The position numbers were made by a program, and so were the translations under genes. The notes beneath the pieces are model-generated. The model did no database searches, had not been told where the DNA came from, and saw nothing but the letters and a program-made list of their open reading frames with translations. This document shows positions 8,032 through 15,122 of a DNA stretch of 15,122 nucleotides, in pieces. Position 1 is the stretch's first letter, and each line of letters starts with the position of its first letter. This DNA is from Gallionella sp. GTDB lineage: Bacteria > Pseudomonadota > Gammaproteobacteria > Burkholderiales > Gallionellaceae. The DNA is taken from NCBI GenBank assembly GCA_004298605.1, contig SCPW01000177.1, positions 1-15,122 of the forward strand, in the 5' to 3' direction.

Positions 8032-8810
8032 CGAAAATACTGGCCGTAGCCAATCAGAAGGGGGGCGTGGGGAAGACTACGACCACGGTAAACCTGGCCG
8101 CCAGCCTGGCGGCGGTCAAGCAGCGCGTGTTATTGATCGACCTCGACCCGCAGGGCAACGCCACCATGGGCAGCGGCATCGACAAGCGTGACTTGCAGGC
8201 CAGCGTCTATGACGTTCTGTTGGGCGGTAAAACGATAATCGAGGCGCGCACACGTTCGGAAGTAGGGAAATACGACCTGTTGCCCGCCAACCGGGATTTG
8301 GCCGGGGCAGAGGTTGAGCTGGTGGACATGGCGCTTCGGGAAACACGGCTGCGCGACGCCGTGCGCAGTATCGCGGGGGAATATGACTATGTGTTGATCG
8401 ATTGCCCGCCCGCACTGAATTTATTGACGCTGAATGGCTTGTGCGCGGCCAGATCGGTAATGATCCCGATGCAATGCGAATACTACGCATTGGAGGGTCT
8501 GAGCGATCTCGTGAATACGATCCGCAAAGTGCGGGTCAGTTTGAACCCGGATTTGGAAATTGAAGGGTTGCTGCGCACCATGTTCGATCCGCGCAACACG
8601 CTGGCGCAGCAAGTTTCCGCCCAATTGCAGGAATACTTTGGCAACAAGGTTTACCGTACCGTGATTCCGCGAAATGTGCGCCTGGCGGAGGCTCCCAGTT
8701 ACGGCATGCCGGTCCTGTACCACGACAAGGCATCCAAGGGGACACAGGCATACCTTGCCTTGGCTGGTGAGCTATTGAATAACGCGGTGCGGCCTGCTGC
8801 AACGGCATAA
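8028..8810 (+). CDS. parA: Chromosome partitioning ATPase ParA (Soj family)
   Basis: ParA is a Walker-type ATPase that binds DNA non-specifically when ATP-bound and is released by ParB, moving the origin region apart. The 260-residue product has the deviant Walker A KGGVGKTTT (11-19), with the signature lysine Lys11, then LLIDLDPQGN (35-44), and VLIDCPP as Walker B. It lacks the N-terminal helix-turn-helix of plasmid ParA (type Ia), so it is the chromosomal Soj type. ATG at 8028 overlaps the rsmG stop (ATGA). A longer in-frame opening from GTG 7881 lies wholly within rsmG and does not look like this family. parB follows 11 bases later, and a parS site lies 2.7 kb upstream. Confidence 0.96.
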   Translation: MTKILAVANQKGGVGKTTTTVNLAASLAAVKQRVLLIDLDPQGNATMGSGIDKRDLQASVYDVLLGGKTIIEARTRSEVGKYDLLPANRDLAGAEVELVDMALRETRLRDAVRSIAGEYDYVLIDCPPALNLLTLNGLCAARSVMIPMQCEYYALEGLSDLVNTIRKVRVSLNPDLEIEGLLRTMFDPRNTLAQQVSAQLQEYFGNKVYRTVIPRNVRLAEAPSYGMPVLYHDKASKGTQAYLALAGELLNNAVRPAATA

Positions 8811-8821
8811 AGGAAGAGATT

Positions 8822-9682
8822 ATGGTGAAGCAACATAAAGGCTTGGGGCGTGGGCTGGACGCGTTATTGTCCGGTGGGAAAAGCGAAAAAGATGAGGCGA
8901 TGCGGGATTTGAACGTCACGCTGCTCAAGCCGGGCAAGTACCAGCCGCGCTCGCATATGGATGAAGCTTCGTTGAACGATTTGGCCGCGTCAATCAAAGC
9001 CCAGGGCATCATGCAGCCAATTTTGGTGCGGCAGCTCGTCGGCGGCGGTTATGAAATCATTGCCGGGGAAAGGCGCTGGCGCGCCGCGCAATTGGCGGGA
9101 TTGACCCATGTGCCGGTGCTGGTGCGCAGCGTTCCGGACAATGCGGCGCTGGCGATGGCGCTGATCGAAAACATCCAGCGTGAAAACCTGAACCCGCTGG
9201 AAGAGGCGGTCGGCATCCAGCGCTTGATCGACGAATTTAAAATGACTCACCAGGTGGCAGCGGATGCGGTAGGGCGTTCGCGCAGCGCGGCCAGCAATTT
9301 GCTGCGCCTGCTCAAGCTCCCCAAGGCCGTGCAGGGTATGCTGATGGAAAACAGGCTGGACATGGGGCATGCGCGTGCATTGCTGCCGCTGGAAGGCGCG
9401 CAACAGATATTGCTCGCCAACAGAATTGTGGCGGAAGGGCTTTCCGTGCGTGAAGCGGAAAGCCTGGTGCAGAAGCAAACCCATGGGCCGGAAAAAGGCA
9501 AGCACAAGAAAGTGACCAAACTCAACCGCGACACGCAGCGGTTGCAGGAAGAAATGAGCGCGTATCTCGGAACACGCGTGGAAATCAAGCCAGATAACAA
9601 AGGCGGAGGTAAGCTGGTCATCGAATACGCAAACCATGACCAACTCGACGAACTCCTGAACAAGCTCAAAAAAGGCGGATAA
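8822..9682 (+). CDS. parB: Chromosome partitioning protein ParB (Spo0J/Noc family)
   Basis: ParB is a CTP-dependent DNA clamp that loads at parS, spreads, and stimulates ParA. The 286-residue product has an N-terminal ParA-contacting stretch KGLGRGLDALLSG (6-18), the CTP-binding motifs GERRWRA (82-88) and ENIQREN (116-122), a helix-turn-helix parS-binding segment (about 142-167), a basic linker (about 222-235) and a C-terminal dimerisation domain. The ATG at 8822 has AGGA (8811-8814) upstream at good spacing. It is 11 bases after parA, and the stop lies directly before the atpI region. The perfect parS at 5310-5325 is the evident target. Confidence 0.96.
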   Translation: MVKQHKGLGRGLDALLSGGKSEKDEAMRDLNVTLLKPGKYQPRSHMDEASLNDLAASIKAQGIMQPILVRQLVGGGYEIIAGERRWRAAQLAGLTHVPVLVRSVPDNAALAMALIENIQRENLNPLEEAVGIQRLIDEFKMTHQVAADAVGRSRSAASNLLRLLKLPKAVQGMLMENRLDMGHARALLPLEGAQQILLANRIVAEGLSVREAESLVQKQTHGPEKGKHKKVTKLNRDTQRLQEEMSAYLGTRVEIKPDNKGGGKLVIEYANHDQLDELLNKLKKGG

Positions 9683-9719
9683 GTTGAGCAAAGATGTCGG
9701 TAAAATACAACAACAAGGT

Positions 9720-9748
9720 TTGACACCCCCGGAAAACACCGCTATCAT
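9720..9748 (+). promoter_or_regulatory. Predicted atp operon promoter
   Basis: A perfect -35 TTGACA (9720-9725) and a -10 TATCAT (9743-9748, 5 of 6) are spaced by 17 bases. This is about 40 bases after the parB stop, just where a promoter for the ATP synthase operon is expected. It lies inside the longest possible atpI frame (from TTG 9684), which argues for a later atpI start. No transcript data support it yet. Confidence 0.6.
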
Positions 9749-9785
9749 CGCCGCGTTTTGCAATACCGAAGCGCAGGAAAAAAGA

Positions 9786-10154
9786 TTGGCGCGCCGGGTG
9801 ACCGGATTGCAGGTGGCAGCCACGTTGGCCGTTGCAAGCGTTGTATACAGCATGAAGAGTACGCCGCAATTTGCGATAGCGGTGTTGGGTGGCGGGGGGA
9901 TATCTATTGTCAACGGAGTATTGCTGGCATGGAGGATGAACCGGGTCGCCCAGCATCCCGCCCATGAAGCACATCATCAGCTACAGCTCTTGTATTATTA
10001 CGCCACCGAAAGATTTCTGGTGGTCGTTGTTCTGCTTGGCTTGTGTATGTTGGCACTAAAATTATCGCCGCTCGCTTTGATGGGTGGCTTTGTGATTGGT
10101 CAGGCGGCGCTGATAGCGGCCCGATTGTTTTGGATCAAGTTTAAAGACGACTGA
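9786..10154 (+). CDS. atpI: ATP synthase protein I (assembly factor AtpI)
   Basis: AtpI is a small inner-membrane protein encoded ahead of the ATP synthase structural genes. In other bacteria it helps assemble the c-ring and is not essential. The product has four likely membrane segments, a glycine-rich AVLGGGGISIVNG, and a basic C-terminal end (FWIKFKDD). Sequence conservation is low in this family, so context matters most. Start choice: the frame is open from TTG 9684 (156 residues), which has no ATG alternative nearby. I prefer TTG 9786 (122 residues, E. coli 126) because AGGA lies 7 bases upstream (9775-9778) and a strong predicted promoter sits at 9720-9748, downstream of the longer start. 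Identity is good; the start is about even odds. Confidence 0.82.
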   Translation: MARRVTGLQVAATLAVASVVYSMKSTPQFAIAVLGGGGISIVNGVLLAWRMNRVAQHPAHEAHHQLQLLYYYATERFLVVVVLLGLCMLALKLSPLALMGGFVIGQAALIAARLFWIKFKDD

Positions 10155-10162
10155 GATAGTGA

Positions 10163-11032
<870 letters not shown>

Positions 11033-11048
11033 AAATCGGTTTTACTAA

Positions 11049-11318
<270 letters not shown>

Positions 11319-11361
11319 TTCTCCATAAGCGGCAACGCATAATTCAGGAAAGGTAGCTTGC

Positions 11362-11832
11362 ATGAATATCAATGCAACTCTTCTGGCTCAGACGGTCATG
11401 TTCGCACTGTTCGTGTGGTTCTGCATGAAGTTTGTCTGGCCGCCCATCATGGCCGCGCTGGAGCAACGCAGGAAGCAAATCGCCGATGGTTTGGCGGATG
11501 CCGAGCGTGCGAAACACGACTTGGAGTTGGCTGCCAAGCGTTCTGCGGAGATCCTGCGGGAAGCGAAAGAAAAGGCCGGCGAAATCGTAAACAATGGCGA
11601 AAAACGCGCCAGTGAAATTGTCGAAGAAGCCAAAGCGCAGGCCAAGATAGAAGGTGACCGTATCATCACGGGCGCCAAGGCTGAAATCGATCAGGAAGTG
11701 TTTCGCGCCAAAGAGCAATTGCGTACCCAGGTGTCGGCAATCGCGCTTGCGGGCGCGGGTAAAATCCTCGGTCGTGAAATTGACGCCAAGGCTCACAATG
11801 ACCTGCTCGATAAACTGGTTGCGGAAATCTAA
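11362..11832 (+). CDS. atpF: ATP synthase Fo subunit b
   Basis: Subunit b is the peripheral stalk that ties F1 to subunit a. The 156-residue product (156 in E. coli) has one N-terminal membrane helix (about 5-25, [20 protein letters not shown]) followed by a long Ala/Lys/Glu-rich helix (about 30-135) that forms the right-handed coiled-coil dimer. AGGA (11346-11349) and a second purine run precede the ATG. The gap to atpE is 43 bases; atpH follows after 5 bases. Confidence 0.97.
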   Translation: MNINATLLAQTVMFALFVWFCMKFVWPPIMAALEQRRKQIADGLADAERAKHDLELAAKRSAEILREAKEKAGEIVNNGEKRASEIVEEAKAQAKIEGDRIITGAKAEIDQEVFRAKEQLRTQVSAIALAGAGKILGREIDAKAHNDLLDKLVAEI

Positions 11833-11837
11833 ACGCC

Positions 11838-12371
11838 ATGTCTGAAGCTATTACCACTGCACGTCCCTATGCCCAGGCCGCCTTTGAAGAAGCGCAAAAA
11901 CTGGCAGATTTGAAAGGTTGGTCTGAAGTATTGCTGTCTCTCGCCGAAGCGGTCAATCACCCGGAAGTTCGTGAGGTAGTTGCCAGCCCGCGGGTTGCCA
12001 AATCACAAATCGAAAGCCTGATGGACGGCCTGCTGGGTAGCCAGGCGAAACCCCAGCAGCGCAACTTCATCCGGGTGCTGGTGGATAACCAGCGCCTGCC
12101 GGTGCTTCCGGAAATTGCCGCAATCTTCGAAAGCCTGCGGGCAGAAGCAGAAAAAACCGTGAATGTGGTAGTGGACTCCGCGTTTGAATTGTCTGCCGCG
12201 CAACAAGAAAAAATCGTCAGTTCGCTGAAAGCACGCATGGGCCGCGAAATCAAGCTGGCCTGTAAAGTCAATAAAGAATTGCTGGGCGGCATAGTGATCC
12301 GCGCCGGGGACAAGGTGATCGATGGTTCGGCACGCACCCGTCTCGGCGAAATGGCAAACGCGCTTGCCTGA
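11838..12371 (+). CDS. atpH: ATP synthase F1 subunit delta
   Basis: Delta sits on top of F1 and links the alpha subunit N-termini to the b stalk. The 177-residue product (E. coli 177) has the N-terminal helical domain starting ARPYAQAAFEEA, the central NFIRVLVDNQRLPVLPEI segment, and the C-terminal GGIVIRAGDKVIDGSARTRL segment that is conserved in the family. It begins 5 bases after atpF with little Shine-Dalgarno sequence, so coupling to atpF is likely. A 50-base gap then leads to atpA. Confidence 0.97.
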   Translation: MSEAITTARPYAQAAFEEAQKLADLKGWSEVLLSLAEAVNHPEVREVVASPRVAKSQIESLMDGLLGSQAKPQQRNFIRVLVDNQRLPVLPEIAAIFESLRAEAEKTVNVVVDSAFELSAAQQEKIVSSLKARMGREIKLACKVNKELLGGIVIRAGDKVIDGSARTRLGEMANALA

Positions 12372-12421
12372 TTGTAAACACATTGGCCTGATAAAAGATT
12401 TATCAAGATAAGGAAATCCAG

Positions 12422-13963
12422 ATGAAGCTCAACCCTTCTGAAATAAGCAATTTGATTCGCAGCCGCATCGAGAATTTCGAAGCGCTGACGCAAGCACGCA
12501 CCGAGGGTACAGTGGTCAGTGTGACCGATGGTATCGTTCGTGTGCATGGACTCTCCGATGTTATGCAGGGTGAAATGTTGGAATTCCCGGGCAACACATT
12601 CGGCTTGGCGCTGAACTTGGAGCGTGATTCTGTCGGCGCGGTGGTGCTGGGTGAATACGAGCATATCACCGAAGGCGACACGGTCAAATGTACCGGGCGC
12701 ATTCTGGAAGTGCCGGTTGGCCCGGAATTGTGCGGTCGTGTGGTGAACGCGTTGGGTCAGCCGATTGATGGCAAGGGTCCAATCAACGCGAAGATAACCG
12801 ACAAAATTGAAAAAGTGGCGCCGGGCGTAATTGCGCGTAAGTCAGTTGATCAACCCGTGCAAACCGGTTTGAAGTCGATTGACTCCATGGTTCCGATCGG
12901 TCGCGGCCAGCGCGAATTGATTATTGGCGACCGCCAAACCGGCAAAACTGCCGTAGCGGTGGATGCCATTATCAACCAGAAGGGTCAGAACATGATCTGC
13001 GTGTACGTGGCTATTGGTCAAAAAGCGTCGACCATCGCCAATGTCGTGCGCAAACTGGAAGAGCACGGCGCGCTGGGTTACACCATCGTGGTTGCGGCAA
13101 CCGCTTCAGATTCTGCGGCAATGCAGTTCTTGGCACCTTACGCCGGTTGCACCATGGGTGAATACTTCCGTGATCGCGGTGAAGACGCGCTGATCGTATA
13201 TGATGATCTGACCAAGCAGGCTTGGGCATACCGTCAAATTTCCTTGTTGTTGCGTCGCCCGCCTGGTCGCGAAGCTTACCCTGGCGACGTGTTCTATTTG
13301 CACTCCCGTTTGCTGGAGCGCGCTGCGCGCGTGAATGCCGATTACGTGGAGGCGTTTACCAAAGGTGCGGTGAAGGGCAAAACCGGTTCATTGACCGCGT
13401 TGCCAATCATTGAAACGCAAGCGGGTGACGTGTCCGCCTTCGTTCCGACTAACGTGATTTCCATTACCGACGGCCAGATATTTTTGGAAACCGACTTGTT
13501 CAACGCCGGTATCCGCCCCGCTATTAACGCGGGTGTATCGGTTTCCCGCGTCGGTGGCGCCGCGCAAACCAAGGTTATCAAAAAGCTGGGTGGCGGTGTG
13601 CGTCTGGCATTGGCGCAGTATCGTGAATTGGCGGCGTTTGCGCAGTTTGCTTCCGATCTTGATGAGGCAACCCGCAAACAGTTGGAACGTGGACGCCTGG
13701 TAACCGAATTGATGAAGCAGTTGCAGTACTGTCCGTTGTCAGTAGCCGAAATGGCGGTCACGCTGTTCTCCGTTAACAAAGGTTATTTTGACGACGTGGC
13801 TGTGCCTAAAGCACTGGCGTTTGAGTCAGCCCTGCACGCTTACCTGAAATCCAATAACAAGAGTTTGATGGACGCGATTGAGTCCACCAAAGAACTGAGT
13901 GCTGATAACGAAAAACTGATGGCCGCAGCGATCGAGAAATTCAAGACTACGGCTGTTTATTAA
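12422..13963 (+). CDS. atpA: ATP synthase F1 subunit alpha
   Basis: Alpha is the non-catalytic nucleotide-binding subunit of the alpha3-beta3 head. The 513-residue product matches the E. coli length. It has an N-terminal beta-barrel, Walker A GDRQTGKT (169-176), Walker B region DALIVYDDL (255-263), and the alpha/beta signature [10 protein letters not shown] (367-376 region). Arg376 in [10 protein letters not shown] reaches into the catalytic site. AGGA (12411-12414) lies 7 bases before the ATG. A small A/T-rich hairpin (12389-12405) precedes the ribosome binding site. Confidence 0.98.
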   Translation: MKLNPSEISNLIRSRIENFEALTQARTEGTVVSVTDGIVRVHGLSDVMQGEMLEFPGNTFGLALNLERDSVGAVVLGEYEHITEGDTVKCTGRILEVPVGPELCGRVVNALGQPIDGKGPINAKITDKIEKVAPGVIARKSVDQPVQTGLKSIDSMVPIGRGQRELIIGDRQTGKTAVAVDAIINQKGQNMICVYVAIGQKASTIANVVRKLEEHGALGYTIVVAATASDSAAMQFLAPYAGCTMGEYFRDRGEDALIVYDDLTKQAWAYRQISLLLRRPPGREAYPGDVFYLHSRLLERAARVNADYVEAFTKGAVKGKTGSLTALPIIETQAGDVSAFVPTNVISITDGQIFLETDLFNAGIRPAINAGVSVSRVGGAAQTKVIKKLGGGVRLALAQYRELAAFAQFASDLDEATRKQLERGRLVTELMKQLQYCPLSVAEMAVTLFSVNKGYFDDVAVPKALAFESALHAYLKSNNKSLMDAIESTKELSADNEKLMAAAIEKFKTTAVY

Positions 13964-13976
13964 GGCGGGGTGAGAA

Positions 13977-14843
13977 ATGGCTGGCAGTAAAGAGATCCGC
14001 GCAAAGATCAAGAGTGTTGAAAATACACGCAAGATCACTCGCGCCATGGAAATGGTTGCCGCTGCCAAGATGCGCAAGGCGCAGGAGCGTATGCGCGCAG
14101 CTCGTCCCTATGCGGAGAAAATTCGCACCGTTGCCGCGCATCTGTCGCGCGCAAACCCGGAATACAAACACTCATTTCTGGCAAAACGTGCAGATATCAA
14201 AAATGTTGGGCTGATTGTAGTAACTTCCGATAAAGGTCTGTGCGGCGGCCTGAATACCAATATTCTGCGCCTTGCGGTTAATCGCATGAAATCTTGGGAA
14301 GGCGAGGGCAAAGGTATTTTGGTTTGTCCAATCGGCAGCAAGGGTCTTGGCTTCATGTCGCGTGTTGGCGCCAAGGTTAAGTCCAACATGACCGGATTGG
14401 GTGATACACCCCACATCGAAAAGTTGATCGGGGCGGTGAAGGTAATGCTGGACGCCTATGTGGCCGGAGAGATTGACGCTATTTATCTGAGCTACAACCA
14501 CTTCATCAATACGATGAAGCAGGAGCCGCGCGTGGAGCAATTGCTGCCGTTGAGCGGCGAGCAGTTGGGAACCGCCGAAGGTAATTGGGACTATATCTAC
14601 GAGCCGGATGCCAAACAGGTGATCGATGAGCTGTTGGTGCGCTACATCGAATCTTTGGTCTATCAGGCTGTTGTGGAAAATATGGCTTCCGAACAAAGCG
14701 CGCGGATGGTGGCAATGAAAGCGGCATCGGACAACGCCAAGAGCGTGATCGGCGATCTCAAGCTGGTCTACAACAAAGCGCGCCAAGCTGCGATTACCCG
14801 TGAAATTTCGGAAATCGTCAGCGGAGCAGCAGCGGTTGGCTGA
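13977..14843 (+). CDS. atpG: ATP synthase F1 subunit gamma
   Basis: Gamma is the rotating central shaft inside the alpha3-beta3 head. The 288-residue product (E. coli 287) has the conserved N-terminal helix [18 protein letters not shown] (18-35) and the C-terminal helix around [17 protein letters not shown]. These two form the antiparallel coiled coil, with a globular Rossmann-like domain ([12 protein letters not shown]) between them. The ATG is 13 bases after the atpA stop, with a GGGGTGAG purine run upstream. Confidence 0.98.
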   Translation: MAGSKEIRAKIKSVENTRKITRAMEMVAAAKMRKAQERMRAARPYAEKIRTVAAHLSRANPEYKHSFLAKRADIKNVGLIVVTSDKGLCGGLNTNILRLAVNRMKSWEGEGKGILVCPIGSKGLGFMSRVGAKVKSNMTGLGDTPHIEKLIGAVKVMLDAYVAGEIDAIYLSYNHFINTMKQEPRVEQLLPLSGEQLGTAEGNWDYIYEPDAKQVIDELLVRYIESLVYQAVVENMASEQSARMVAMKAASDNAKSVIGDLKLVYNKARQAAITREISEIVSGAAAVG

Positions 14844-14894
14844 TTTTAATGAATAGCAGCAACACAAAATTAATTTAGACGGGGAATCCTAAAA

Positions 14895-15122
14895 ATGAGT
14901 CAAGGAAAGATTGTTCAGTGTATCGGTGCGGTGGTTGACATCGAATTTCCGCGTGATCAGATGCCCAAGGTGTATGAAGCACTGCAACTGGCAGATGTGG
15001 GTTCTTCGACCGCTGAGGCAGGTTTGACCTTTGAAGTGGAACAGCAACTCGGTGATGGCGTTGTGCGCACCATCGCGATGGGTTCTTCCGACGGTCTGCG
15101 ACGCGGGATGCTGGTGAATGCC
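14895..15122 (+). CDS. atpD: ATP synthase F1 subunit beta (5' part, cut by window edge)
   Basis: Beta holds the three catalytic sites. Only the first 76 codons are in the window. They begin [20 protein letters not shown] and run through [16 protein letters not shown], the N-terminal beta-barrel typical of the family. The P-loop and catalytic residues lie outside. A GGGGA Shine-Dalgarno (14881-14885) precedes the ATG. The 51-base gap after atpG is A/T-rich with no terminator, so the operon continues, with atpC expected next. Confidence 0.97.
   Translation, partial: MSQGKIVQCIGAVVDIEFPRDQMPKVYEALQLADVGSSTAEAGLTFEVEQQLGDGVVRTIAMGSSDGLRRGMLVNA

Noticed and set aside
8990..9913. Minus-strand open frame (307 codons) opposite parB and atpI
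   Set aside because: It spans two conserved plus-strand genes and the predicted atp promoter, and has no recognisable family.
12389..12405. TGATAAA-AGA-TTTATCA hairpin before atpA as a terminator
   Set aside because: The stem is only 7 A/T-rich pairs without a U-run, and it sits in the middle of the atp operon, so termination is unlikely. At most it is a minor mRNA feature.

Overview
This window is a conserved chromosomal core region next to the replication initiator gene. It most likely comes from a betaproteobacterium, perhaps one of the Nitrosomonadales/Gallionellaceae type. That placement rests on the gene order dnaA <- | -> rpmH-rnpA-yidD-yidC-mnmE / mnmG-rsmG-parA-parB / atpIBEFHAGD and on the protein sequences; it is an inference, since no database search was possible. 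Nearly every base is in a recognisable, intact housekeeping gene. No mobile element gene, CRISPR array, tRNA or rRNA was seen.

Layout. 1-1319 (minus): dnaA, lacking only its last few dozen codons, which lie beyond the left edge. 1320-1477: a divergent control region with a perfect DnaA box, a predicted dnaA promoter overlapping that box, and a near-consensus rpmH promoter. 1478-5173 (plus): rpmH, rnpA, yidD, yidC and mnmE in one tight run with overlapping gene ends (ribosomal protein L34, RNase P protein, membrane insertion, tRNA wobble modification). 5174-5498: the only long gap. It holds a REP-like inverted repeat, a perfect 16-bp parS centromere site, a second hairpin repeat and the mnmG promoter. 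5499-9682: mnmG, rsmG, parA and parB, with short or overlapping junctions (tRNA modification, 16S rRNA methylation, chromosome segregation). 9684-15122: the F1Fo ATP synthase operon from atpI to the first 76 codons of atpD. atpC would follow outside the window.

How the parts work together. DnaA starts replication, and ParA/ParB with the parS site position the origin region. MnmE and MnmG together make the carboxymethylaminomethyl-type modification of wobble uridine in tRNA. YidC (helped by YidD) inserts membrane proteins; its known clients include the ATP synthase c subunit encoded 7 kb away.

No previously undescribed system is visible. The points most worth a second look are in the non-coding parts: the parS and repeats between mnmE and mnmG, a strong predicted atp promoter that falls inside the longest possible atpI reading frame, the DnaA box over the dnaA promoter, and the lack of an oriC-like box cluster in either usual gap.
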